A stretch of DNA of 13,651 bases from Candidatus Colwellbacteria bacterium RIFCSPLOWO2_01_FULL_48_10 (GCA_001817755.1 MHIY01000012.1:37989-51639), one strand, 5' to 3'. Shown: positions 1 through 6,287, numbered from the stretch's first letter. Numbers and translations: made by a program. The notes: generated by a model from the letters alone, not told the origin.

Positions 1-1
1 A

Positions 2-1600
2 TACTTGGAAGTTTGGCACCACGACATCGAAGATTTCTTGGAGCTCAGGAAAAACACCGGCGATGAACGCCGCCGCACCCACGACATCAGTACCGCGAAC
101 TGGATCCCCGACCTATTCATGAAGCGCGTTCGCGATGGCGGACAGTGGACGCTTTTCTCGCCCGACGAGACCCCCGACCTCCACGAAATATACGGGGCTG
201 AATTCGAAGAGCGCTACGCATATTATGAAAAGATGGCCGACGATGGCAAAATAAAACTTTGGAAGAGAATGGCAGCCGCCGATCTCTGGAAAAAAATGAT
301 CGGTATGCTCTTTGAAACCGGCCACCCGTGGATCACCTGGAAAGACCCGTCGAACATCCGCAGCCCTCAGGACCACTGCGGCGTCGTTCACAGCTCAAAC
401 CTCTGTACCGAAATTACTTTAAACACGGCTGCCAACGAGACCGCGGTGTGCAACCTCGGTTCGCTGAACTTTGCCAAATTTGTTGTGAATGGAAAGTTTG
501 ACGAGGCGATGGTCGGCAAAGTCGTGCAGGTTGCGATGCGCATGCTCGACAATGTTATCGACGTTAACTATTATCCCACCGAAGACGCGAAGCGCGGCAA
601 CATGCGCCACCGTCCGGTTGGCCTTGGCGTTCGCGGCTACCACGACGCGCTCTATATGTTGGGCATCAATTTTGACTCGGCCGAATCAGTTCAATTTGCC
701 GACGAGTCGATGGAAATAGTTTCGTACTACGCTATCCTCGCTTCGTCCAAACTCGCAAAAGAACGCGGCACATATTCGACCTATCAAGGATCAAAATGGG
801 ATCGCGGAATTTTCCCGGCTGACACTGTCGAGCTTCTTGAGAAAGAACGCGGCGAGAAAATCGAGGTTAAGCGCGGTGGCAAGCTCAATTGGGCTCCCGT
901 CTATGAGCACGTTAAGAAACACGGCATGAGGAATTCCAACACCATGGCGATCGCCCCGACCGCCTCGACCGCAAACCTTGTCGGCTGTATACCGTGCGTT
1001 GAGCCGATCTATAAAAACATCTATGTTAAATCGAACAAAGAAGGCGACTTCGTCGTTGTTAACAAATACCTCGTCGCCGAACTCAAATCTCTTGGTCTGT
1101 GGAGCGGCGAGATGTTGGAGAAGCTGAAATATCACGATGGCAGCATTCAGGAGATAGACAGTATCCCAGCAAACGTTAAAGACAAATACAAAGAAGTTTT
1201 CGAGATCAATTCGCGCTGGCTCATCGAGACCGCCGCTCAGCGCGGCAAGTGGATCGACCAGTCCCAATCGCTGAATATCTTCTTCAAAGGCACATCCGGC
1301 CGCGATCTCTCCGATATTTATTTCTACGCCTGGAAGATGGGCCTCAAGACAACATATTACCTCCGCACACTTGGTGCTTCTCAAGTCGAAAAATCAACAG
1401 TGAGCACAGCTCAGTTCGGCTCAACCCACACCCGCAAGTTCGCAGAGACAGTAAAAGCCACTCCAGTAGTGGAGGCGCAGACACCAATCAAAACTACCCT
1501 AGCCGAAGTCACGGCGTCGCCACAGAAAGTTGATATGGAACACTTGGCTCGAGTTGCCGCCGGCGAAGAAGTAGGTATCTGTGAGTCGTGCCAGGGATAA
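2..1600 (+). CDS. nrdA: Ribonucleoside-diphosphate reductase large (alpha) subunit, class I, 5'-truncated by window edge
   Basis: Reduces ribonucleoside diphosphates to deoxyribonucleotides in the cytoplasm, as a complex with the downstream small subunit. The reading frame is open at the left edge, so the N-terminal part (nucleotide-binding region and first active-site cysteine) is missing. By alignment from memory with human RRM1, about 295 residues are absent. Numbering from codon 5-7, the active-site loop SNLCTEI holds N132, C134 (thiyl-radical Cys) and E136. C149 in AVCNLGS is the redox partner. The C134-C149 spacing of 15 equals that of human C429/C444. Y451-Y452 (TTYYLRT) are the radical-transfer pair. 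The tail ends in CESCQG (C526, C529), the swinging CxxC that is re-reduced by thioredoxin or glutaredoxin, after a low-complexity linker of about 60 residues. The motif set (STANWIPDLFMKRV, NLCTEI) is of the eukaryote/Chlamydia-like type rather than the E. coli type. It is followed after 17 nt by nrdB, probably as one operon. Confidence 0.96.
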   Translation, partial: YLEVWHHDIEDFLELRKNTGDERRRTHDISTANWIPDLFMKRVRDGGQWTLFSPDETPDLHEIYGAEFEERYAYYEKMADDGKIKLWKRMAAADLWKKMIGMLFETGHPWITWKDPSNIRSPQDHCGVVHSSNLCTEITLNTAANETAVCNLGSLNFAKFVVNGKFDEAMVGKVVQVAMRMLDNVIDVNYYPTEDAKRGNMRHRPVGLGVRGYHDALYMLGINFDSAESVQFADESMEIVSYYAILASSKLAKERGTYSTYQGSKWDRGIFPADTVELLEKERGEKIEVKRGGKLNWAPVYEHVKKHGMRNSNTMAIAPTASTANLVGCIPCVEPIYKNIYVKSNKEGDFVVVNKYLVAELKSLGLWSGEMLEKLKYHDGSIQEIDSIPANVKDKYKEVFEINSRWLIETAAQRGKWIDQSQSLNIFFKGTSGRDLSDIYFYAWKMGLKTTYYLRTLGASQVEKSTVSTAQFGSTHTRKFAETVKATPVVEAQTPIKTTLAEVTASPQKVDMEHLARVAAGEEVGICESCQG

Positions 1601-1617
1601 ACTTAGAATAAAAAAAC

Positions 1618-2652
1618 ATGCCAATACAAAAGAGCGACAAGAAAGTTGATATAAACCAACGCCGAATCATAAACGGTGCCGATGCCGATGTGGTCCAGCT
1701 TTACCCCATGCGCCACAAATTCGCTTGGGATGCGTATAACGTTGGCAATGCTAACCACTGGTTGCCGACCGAAATTTCGATGCAAAAAGACATCGAGCAG
1801 TGGAAATCGACTACCGTTCTTTCCGCCGATGAACGCCAAGCATTTGAAACGGTGTTGGGATTTTTTACGACTGCTGATTCCATCGCCGCGAACAACATCG
1901 TTCTCGCGCTCTATAAACACATCACCTCACCGGAATGCCGCCTTTATCTATTGCGGCAGGGCTATGAAGAAGCGGTACACACCCACGCCTATCAATATAT
2001 CGTCGAGAGCTTGGGCATGGATCAATCCAAAATCTTCAATATGTATCGCGAGATCCAGGCGATCTACGACAAAGACAACCTGGTCCTCGGCTTCAATGAA
2101 GGCATATTCGATCCCAATTTCAAAACCGGAACTTTCGAGAACGACCAGAAATTCCTCGAGAATATAATCGTTTTCTCGCTCATCATGGAAGGAATATTTT
2201 TCTACAGTTCATTTGCCGTTATGTTCGGTTTCCAGAGGCAGAACAAACTTGTGGGGTCCGCCGAGCAGATCCAGTACATCATGCGCGATGAATCCATGCA
2301 TTTGAATTTCGGCATCAATCTGGTAAACACCATCAAAGAAGAACAGCCCGAATTATGGACTCCGGAGTTCCAGAAAAAGATGATCGATCTCATCCGCCGC
2401 GCGGTTGTTTTGGAATACACCTTTGCCAAGGAAGTTTTCCCGAAGGGGATTTTCGGCATGAACGCCGACGGTTTCAAGCAATACATCGAGCATATCGCCG
2501 ACCGCAGGCTCGCACGGATAGGACTATCGGCGCAATACAATAGTCCCAACCCATTTCCATGGATGTCGGAAGCGATCGACCTAAGCAAAGAAAAGAATTT
2601 CTTCGAAACCCGCGTTACCGAGTACAAAACCGGCGGAACGCTGAATTGGTAA
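1618..2652 (+). CDS. nrdB: Ribonucleoside-diphosphate reductase small (beta/R2) subunit, chlamydia-like lineage with radical tyrosine
   Basis: Ferritin-like R2 protein of 344 residues that builds the metal cofactor and radical used by NrdA. Metal ligands by motif are D87 (FFTTADSIAANN), E118 and H121 (EEAVHTHAY), E191 (IMEGIFFYS), E225 and H228 (RDESMHLNFG). Y125 occupies the radical-tyrosine position. Y336 in the tail (TEYKTGGTLNW) is the interface radical-transfer tyrosine, and the last residues are the NrdA docking tail. Every one of these sits exactly two residues before its counterpart in the Chlamydia trachomatis R2 as I remember it (E89, E120, H123, F127, E193, E227, H230, Y338). The protein therefore belongs to that lineage but has Asp for Glu89 and Tyr for Phe127, so a tyrosyl-radical enzyme is expected rather than the Mn/Fe, radical-free chlamydial type. 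The ATG at 1618 lacks a clear Shine-Dalgarno sequence. Complete at both ends. Confidence 0.96.
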   Translation: MPIQKSDKKVDINQRRIINGADADVVQLYPMRHKFAWDAYNVGNANHWLPTEISMQKDIEQWKSTTVLSADERQAFETVLGFFTTADSIAANNIVLALYKHITSPECRLYLLRQGYEEAVHTHAYQYIVESLGMDQSKIFNMYREIQAIYDKDNLVLGFNEGIFDPNFKTGTFENDQKFLENIIVFSLIMEGIFFYSSFAVMFGFQRQNKLVGSAEQIQYIMRDESMHLNFGINLVNTIKEEQPELWTPEFQKKMIDLIRRAVVLEYTFAKEVFPKGIFGMNADGFKQYIEHIADRRLARIGLSAQYNSPNPFPWMSEAIDLSKEKNFFETRVTEYKTGGTLNW

Positions 2653-2840
2653 TGCCATAACCTCCAATCTTAACTATGTTCTCGGCGAGCAGGCAAAGAA
2701 TTCTTTACCCTCGCTCCCTCTATTCTTATCCGCAAGCTTTTGAACCCCCGTGGCCTGCGAACTCGCCGAGCGGCGACGAGGCGAGATTTGTAGACGATTC
2801 CCGCTACTCGCTCTAAAAATTATTACGACTAGCGAGAGAA

Positions 2841-2870
2841 CCAAATAGAAATATGCCTATTTCTATTTGG
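2841..2870. repeat. Perfect inverted repeat, 13-bp arms, 4-nt loop
   Basis: Left arm 2841-2853 (CCAAATAGAAATA) and right arm 2858-2870 are exact reverse complements, separated by TGCC. It is AT-rich, unlike the GC-rich hairpins around it. It is not followed by a T-tract on the plus strand, so it is not a classical intrinsic terminator, though it could protect or end the nrdB transcript. Confidence 0.7.
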
Positions 2871-2918
2871 GCCGACCCGCTTCGCCGGAGCTCCAGCGAG
2901 GCGAGGCGACGTCGTAAC

Positions 2919-3038
2919 AAAGGTTTAACCCCGTAAAGCTTCGCCACGGGGCAGATACCTCGCGCTTATAGCGCGAGTGGTGGGCCCCGATTAGCGGGGC
3001 TCCACGAATACCACGGGGCTTTGCCCCGTGGAACCTTT
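2919..3038. ncRNA. Candidate structured RNA module: closing stem enclosing four hairpins
   Basis: An outer stem AAAGGTT (2919-2925) with AACCTTT (3032-3038) encloses four consecutive hairpins. These are 2929-2934/2946-2951 (CCCCGT/ACGGGG), 2959-2966/2970-2977 (CTCGCGCT/AGCGCGAG, 3-nt loop), 2980-2989/2995-3005 (10 bp with a one-base bulge, loop ATTAG), and 3011-3019/3023-3031 (CCACGGGGC/GCCCCGTGG, loop TTT). The pairing was found by eye. Both strands could fold this way. I recognise no known RNA family, and transcription is not shown; a non-transcribed repeat cluster is the main alternative. Confidence 0.35.
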
Positions 3039-3042
3039 ATTT

Positions 3043-3089
3043 AAAAAGAAAAAGAAGCGATATGATTTCTGCGACGCAAGACTCGCTTC
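3043..3089 (-). terminator. Intrinsic terminator of the small minus-strand membrane-protein gene
   Basis: Read on the minus strand, GAAGCGA (3089-3083) pairs with TCGCTTC (3060-3054). This is immediately followed by the T-rich run TTTTTCTTTTT (3053-3043). The stem starts on the stop codon of the upstream gene. The loop is long (22 nt), but the 7-bp stem plus T-tract is a convincing Rho-independent layout. Confidence 0.7.
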
Positions 3090-3354
3090 AGATCTTGCAT
3101 AGAACGATGGGTGGTCCATACCCCTTGGAGTTGTACTGCCTGGCCAACGCCTGCATCATCGTGATGCCGAAGATGGGGAAGGCAAAGGACGTGATGAGAA
3201 CAACGAACGCCAGCACGGGCACGTTGTCATGGTTGAGCATGATCACGAACACCAAGAATCCGACCATTGGTAGGATGATCGAGGCGTAGCAGTAGTTCAT
3301 TGCTTTCCTGGCCAGAGTCTCTGCTTTGGTGGGTTTTGTCATGGGTATCACCAT
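3088..3354 (-). CDS. Small two-helix membrane protein of unknown function
   Basis: An 88-residue protein that I do not recognise. It has a short basic, hydrophilic N-terminus (residues 1-20), a first hydrophobic helix around 24-40, a short polar turn NHDN (41-44), a second helix around 46-70, and a basic tail ending in GYGPPIVLCKI. Two starts are supported equally: ATG 3354-3352 with AAGGTGA in front, and ATG 3342-3340 (84 residues) with GGTGAT in front; the longer is given. It is a real gene by its signals: a minus-strand promoter with a perfect TTGACA, a structured leader, a Shine-Dalgarno site, and a terminator at its stop. It is divergent from the voltage-sensor protein gene with a shared regulatory interval, so the two could be functionally linked (inference). 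Confidence 0.72.
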   Translation of the reverse strand: MVIPMTKPTKAETLARKAMNYCYASIILPMVGFLVFVIMLNHDNVPVLAFVVLITSFAFPIFGITMMQALARQYNSKGYGPPIVLCKI

Positions 3355-3369
3355 CAATCTCACCTTGAC

Positions 3370-3424
3370 GATGAGACGGGTGTTTTGTAAACGCAGATCG
3401 CGTATGCAAAGCACCAGCCTCATC
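3370..3424 (-). promoter_or_regulatory. Long structured 5' leader hairpin upstream of the small membrane-protein gene
   Basis: Three nested pairings line up in the minus-strand leader: 3370-3375 with 3419-3424 (GATGAG/CTCATC), 3379-3387 with 3407-3415 (nine pairs, one of them a T-G pair), and 3391-3394 with 3400-3403 (ACGC/GCGT). Together they form one imperfect 55-nt stem-loop between the promoter and the ribosome-binding site. It could regulate translation or mRNA stability. No known riboswitch motif is recognised. Confidence 0.45.
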
Positions 3425-3440
3425 GGTATTAAATAACTGA

Positions 3441-3460
3441 TGGTAAGTGTACACATACCA
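3441..3460. promoter_or_regulatory. Putative operator dyad over the minus-strand -10 box
   Basis: TGGTAAGTGT followed by ACACATACCA is a 20-bp palindrome with one mismatched pair. It covers the -10 element (3446-3451) of the minus-strand promoter, the usual place for a repressor site. Confidence 0.45.
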
Positions 3461-3473
3461 ACAACATTGTCAA
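3446..3473 (-). promoter_or_regulatory. Sigma-70-type promoter for the small membrane-protein gene
   Basis: On the minus strand, a perfect -35 TTGACA (3473-3468) is followed after 16 nt by a -10 TACACT (3451-3446, four of six consensus bases). The predicted start is near 3438, giving a leader of about 85-95 nt. Confidence 0.55.
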
Positions 3474-3474
3474 G

Positions 3475-3508
3475 GGTCGACGACCATGCAGGAATAAAAT
3501 GCTATAAT
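3475..3508 (+). promoter_or_regulatory. Extended -10 promoter for the voltage-sensor protein gene, with a small dyad in its -35 region
   Basis: TGCTATAAT (3500-3508) is a perfect extended -10 element. No good -35 is present at the normal distance; that position holds the dyad GGTCGACGACC (3475-3485), which could bind a regulator. The predicted start near 3515 leaves a leader of about 25 nt before the GTG at 3540, which supports that start codon. Confidence 0.55.
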
Positions 3509-3539
3509 TCATCGTTAGAAAACGAAATATCAGCAAACA

Positions 3540-4694
3540 GTGAACAAGTTCAAGGAAAGAATATATTACATATTTTCAGACGGGGTTATGGTCGCCCTTG
3601 CGCTTCTCATCATTCCCGTTATTCTAGCTCAAACCCTCCTGGAGCTCTCCCCCGCACAGCAAATATTGGTCTCGGTCATTGACTGGGGCATATGGATCGC
3701 GTTTTTCCTAGAATTCTTCTTAAAATTAACAGCGGAAGAGAAAAAACTAAAGTGGCTCAGGGATAATTGGTTTGATTCTTTGGTGAGCATCATAATTATT
3801 ATCTCTCCTATCCTGGAAAATGCCGAAACTATCTTTTCAGTCGTCCCCGGCTTGCGGCTACTGCGTTTGGGTCGGATAGCAAGACTAAGCAGGCTACTGA
3901 GGTTCTTGAGGCTCTTCGTCCTTGGTGGAAAAATAAAACATACTTGGAAGAGGATAAACCTTAAAATATATGTGGTCTTTTTCTTCGTGTTGGGCATCGG
4001 TTTCGCCGCTTCTTTCATCGCTACCGGCTTCGAATATTCCAGCACAGACACAACATGGATATCTCTCTTCGTCTCCGTTTTCGGAGTATTCTACTCGGTT
4101 CTGATAAGTTTCTTTGTTGTGCATATCTGGGGCAAATTCAACGACATCGGCGGGGAAATAGGAAAACAGGTTAATTCCCTGAGAAACGTATACATCCTGA
4201 CAAGACAATTGCCTCACGCCGCAGAATTATCTAAATTCCCTTCGATGTTGGTGGAATATGTCAATTGCGTTATAGATACGCTCTGGACCAAAAAAACAGC
4301 GCATCAATCCATCAATGATAAATTCATGCGGCTGGTCAATTTCTTTGACGACATCAGGGTGTCATCCAAAACAGACGAGATAGTGATTAATAATATATTT
4401 GAGGAATTAAGAATATCCTCTGGATCTCAAACTAATCTGATCAACTTATCCCAGGACAAGACGCCCAAGATCCTCTGGATACTTCTATTGCTCTTGTCCA
4501 TCGTTCTTGTGGGCAGTTTCATTTTCTTGGGATTTCAAAACCAATTATTGGCCACCACGCTGATTACCCTTGTATCGGTAGTAACAGGATTAGTGGTTAC
4601 CCTGATCTTTGATATCGACACTCCGTTTCAAGCTGGTTTCTGGAACATATCATCCCAGCCGTACCTAGACCTGAAAGAATTTGTTGAGAAATAG
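3540..4694 (+). CDS. Voltage-sensor domain fused to a DUF4239/bestrophin-like membrane domain
   Basis: A 384-residue protein starting at GTG (an in-frame stop lies just upstream at 3516). Residues 15-130 form a canonical four-helix voltage sensor: S1 about 15-34, S2 about 44-63 with F55-x2-E58, S3 about 77-92 with WFD (D79), and S4 with arginines at 106, 109, 112, 115, 118, 121 and 124. Two more helices follow at about 143-164 and 173-197. The 8-residue linker between them is too short for a pore loop. A cytoplasmic stretch (198-306) contains an EYV/DTLW motif, and two further helices lie at about 311-331 and 336-357, before DIDTPFQAGFW. The part from about 143 to the end has the layout of DUF4239 (bestrophin-like) proteins as I remember them: a VHIWGKFND-like exit from helix 2, YV..VI..LW, PKILW, and a closing D-x-PF-x-G. 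It might be a voltage-gated anion channel or a voltage-responsive sensor, but function is unproven. Its stop lies six bases from that of the convergent amidase gene. Confidence 0.85.
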   Translation: MNKFKERIYYIFSDGVMVALALLIIPVILAQTLLELSPAQQILVSVIDWGIWIAFFLEFFLKLTAEEKKLKWLRDNWFDSLVSIIIIISPILENAETIFSVVPGLRLLRLGRIARLSRLLRFLRLFVLGGKIKHTWKRINLKIYVVFFFVLGIGFAASFIATGFEYSSTDTTWISLFVSVFGVFYSVLISFFVVHIWGKFNDIGGEIGKQVNSLRNVYILTRQLPHAAELSKFPSMLVEYVNCVIDTLWTKKTAHQSINDKFMRLVNFFDDIRVSSKTDEIVINNIFEELRISSGSQTNLINLSQDKTPKILWILLLLLSIVLVGSFIFLGFQNQLLATTLITLVSVVTGLVVTLIFDIDTPFQAGFWNISSQPYLDLKEFVEK

Positions 4695-4700
4695 ATGCTT

Positions 4701-5876
4701 CTAATGGCTGGCTTCGCTCAGCTCCGCCAAACTACTGCCGTAAAGCTGATTTATTTTCTTAAGCATAGCCGCATCCACATAGCCCGATCGGGCTAATTTG
4801 TAGCGGGCCTGGAAAGCCAGAACGCCTTTTCGCGTGCATGGGCCGAAAATCCCGCTTATCGGACAATCGTTCCTCGAAAAACCGGCGGGCGGGTATAGGC
4901 CATCTTTGGTCAGCGCGATTTGCAGAGCAAGAATCTGCTGGTTGCCTTTGGGATTGCGCTTCATTTCGCTATTCCAGACGAAGGGCTTAGTCGACGTTTC
5001 TCCAAGAGCTTCATTCCATGCCGGCTCTAAAGATTTCTTTACCCCGACATAGGTCTGATAAGCCAACTCCTTGATGATCATCGGTCTTGTGTCCGAATTT
5101 ATCCAAGCCGACTCATAGATATAGCCGTATTCTATAAGAATCGCGGCGACGTCGCTGTTCAGCGTGCTACTACCGCCAACGGCAATAAGTTTCTGCTCTT
5201 CTATCGGCCCTCCCAACTCCGTCGGATTATCACTGGTTGGAAAATGCTTCTTAAGCTGAGACCAGACCGATCTCCCGACCGGTGCGCTCACATGGTGATT
5301 GGTGAGCTGCCCCTCGGGAACAAAGATCATAAAACCGGAATATTTACCGATCCGGCTGAGAGTCCTTCCGGCGTAGTCGTTGAAATGCACATGAAGCGCA
5401 AGACGAACGCCGTTTTCGTTTATCCATTTGTTCGCGCCATACAACTTTATCGAAGCCTCGTTGCCGGAGCTGTTGGCCGAAGAAGCAACGTTTCTCACCC
5501 GGCCAGTCTTTATTAATTCCCTCGCAAAGACTATGGAAGCGTTGCGGAAAGCGATAATAGCGTCCCGGCTGTCTTTAAAATATGACGCGAACGGCTCCTT
5601 GGGCCCGTTTACATCGCGAGTGATAAAAACTTCAAAGCGTTCGTCAGCGCCAAAAAGCTTCACCAGCTCTTCAGAGAGTTGGAGGTTAAGCCTCGCCTCG
5701 GTGAGGCCTCGAAACTGCGTCCCGCCGGAAGCCAAATCATCGTCGTGGCCGGGCACAATAACCATTCTGACTTTGGAATTGTTGTAATCGTCTAAAATAC
5801 TCCCGGCCGAAACTACCGCCGGGGAGAACAACAGAAAAGCATAGGCTAAAAGCAGAATTATTTTTGGGTTCATCAT
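4701..5876 (-). CDS. Exported N-acetylmuramoyl-L-alanine amidase (Amidase_3) with C-terminal peptidoglycan-binding domain
   Basis: Cleaves the bond between N-acetylmuramic acid and L-alanine in peptidoglycan, outside the membrane. With the start at 5876 (391 residues), residues 1-24 are a Sec signal peptide (MMNPKIILLLAYAFLLFSPA, cut near VSA-GS). The catalytic domain shows the zinc ligands H44 (VPGHDDD), E60 (GLTEARLNLQLS) and H164 (LALHVHFND), and the catalytic E249 (ILIEYGYI). The H44-E60 spacing is normal, but about 100 residues separate E60 from H164, suggesting an insertion. Residues 312-380 are a PG_binding_1 domain (LQIALTKDGLYPPAG, SGIFGPCTRKGVLAFQ) of the kind frequent in Parcubacteria. 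The frame is open up to 5999, but that extension reads through a perfect palindrome and would bury the signal peptide, so the start before NPK is chosen; 5873 is equally possible. No strong ribosome-binding site. Confidence 0.88.
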   Translation of the reverse strand: MMNPKIILLLAYAFLLFSPAVVSAGSILDDYNNSKVRMVIVPGHDDDLASGGTQFRGLTEARLNLQLSEELVKLFGADERFEVFITRDVNGPKEPFASYFKDSRDAIIAFRNASIVFARELIKTGRVRNVASSANSSGNEASIKLYGANKWINENGVRLALHVHFNDYAGRTLSRIGKYSGFMIFVPEGQLTNHHVSAPVGRSVWSQLKKHFPTSDNPTELGGPIEEQKLIAVGGSSTLNSDVAAILIEYGYIYESAWINSDTRPMIIKELAYQTYVGVKKSLEPAWNEALGETSTKPFVWNSEMKRNPKGNQQILALQIALTKDGLYPPAGFSRNDCPISGIFGPCTRKGVLAFQARYKLARSGYVDAAMLKKINQLYGSSLAELSEASH

Positions 5877-5966
5877 TACGCGCAACATCTTGAGTAAAGT
5901 TATCACACAAAGGTTCCTCGCGGCAAAGACATAAGAAGTTAAACGAGCCGACAACACCATTATCCC

Positions 5967-6012
5967 CATTTTATTCATTATGACCGCCATGGCGGTCATA
6001 ATGAATAAAATG
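5967..6012. repeat. Perfect 46-bp palindrome
   Basis: Positions 5967-5989 are the exact reverse complement of 5990-6012, with no spacer, centred on GACCGCCATGGCGGTC with AT-rich flanks. It lies about 90 bp upstream of the amidase start. Neither side continues into a T-tract, so it is not an ordinary terminator. It could be a cruciform-forming site, a protein-binding site, or the trace of a small palindromic repeat element. Confidence 0.9.
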
Positions 6013-6093
6013 ATAGTTTTGAGTGTTTTTCCTAAACAGCTCGCAAATTCACCAAAACTATAATGAGGATCATGAATCCGACATGTAGATATG

Positions 6094-6099
6094 TATAAT
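6094..6099 (+). promoter_or_regulatory. Possible -10 box for the envelope operon
   Basis: A perfect TATAAT, but without a recognisable -35 at 16-18 nt upstream. If used, transcription would start near 6106, the 40-bp palindrome would be the first structure in the transcript, and the leader before the hydrolase start would be about 180 nt. Confidence 0.3.
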
Positions 6100-6121
6100 T
6101 TATTTTAGCCGCGGACGATAT

Positions 6122-6161
6122 CCACCTCAACAACTGGCCGATCGGCCAGTTGTTGAGGTGG
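6122..6161. repeat. Perfect 40-bp palindrome
   Basis: Positions 6122-6141 are the exact reverse complement of 6142-6161, centred on GGCCGATCGGCC. GCGGAC (6111-6116) and GTCCGC (6161-6166) add a further pairing around it if five bases bulge out. It is unrelated in sequence to the 46-bp palindrome 110 bp away. It lies in the presumed leader of the hydrolase operon. Confidence 0.9.
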
Positions 6162-6287
6162 TCCGCAATCGCAATTTCAAACCAAAACTTTATCCATGAG
6201 AGCGGGCCAATCCATACCCAAATACCGCAAACGCCAAGATTGAGCGCAGAAATGGCTAAGAACGCAGTCTTGGGGTATATTTCTGTG

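Larger units (their letters stand above)
2653..3042. other. Non-coding interval rich in inverted repeats
   Basis: About 390 bases without a plausible gene on either strand. It lies between the nrdB stop and the terminator tract of the minus-strand gene that follows. It is densely built of GC-rich inverted repeats: 2762-2767 with 2780-2785 (CTCGCC/GGCGAG), the perfect 13-bp hairpin at 2841-2870, an imperfect palindrome at 2878-2903 centred on GGAGCTCC, and the multi-hairpin module at 2919-3038. Short GC-rich words (GGCGAG, CCCCGTGG) recur. I see no tRNA, tmRNA or RNase P signature and no open frame with a ribosome-binding site. It may hold a structured RNA, the nrdB 3' untranslated region, or remains of a palindromic repeat element. 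Confidence 0.6.

Noticed and set aside
791..1384. Long open frame on the minus strand (197 codons) inside nrdA
   Set aside because: It is antisense to strongly conserved NrdA motifs and has no start signals or recognisable domains; it arises from codon bias.
2923..3038. Integron attC site (GTTTAAC fits RYYYAAC)
   Set aside because: No matching GTTRRRY at the other end, and no integrase gene is seen; four separate hairpins do not fit the attC two-arm layout.
2653..3053. tRNA, tmRNA or RNase P RNA
   Set aside because: No T-loop-like GTTCNANNC at the right place, no conserved catalytic RNA core and no tag peptide frame.
3440..3682. Plus-strand frame overlapping the start of the voltage-sensor gene
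   Set aside because: It overlaps promoter elements and the true gene in another frame, and its product has no sensible composition.
3704..4136. Ordinary voltage-gated cation channel with S5-P-S6 pore
   Set aside because: The two helices after S4 are joined by only about 8 residues, leaving no room for a pore helix and selectivity filter.
5877..5999. Longer N-terminus for the amidase
   Set aside because: It would be translated from half of a perfect palindrome and would place about 41 residues before an evident signal peptide.
5967..6161. The two long palindromes as intrinsic terminators
   Set aside because: Neither is followed by a T-tract on either strand, and both lie upstream of divergent genes rather than downstream of a gene.
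6150..6287. Upstream extension of the hydrolase from a TTG
   Set aside because: The start codon lies inside the 40-bp palindrome, and the extra residues are not part of the alpha/beta hydrolase fold.
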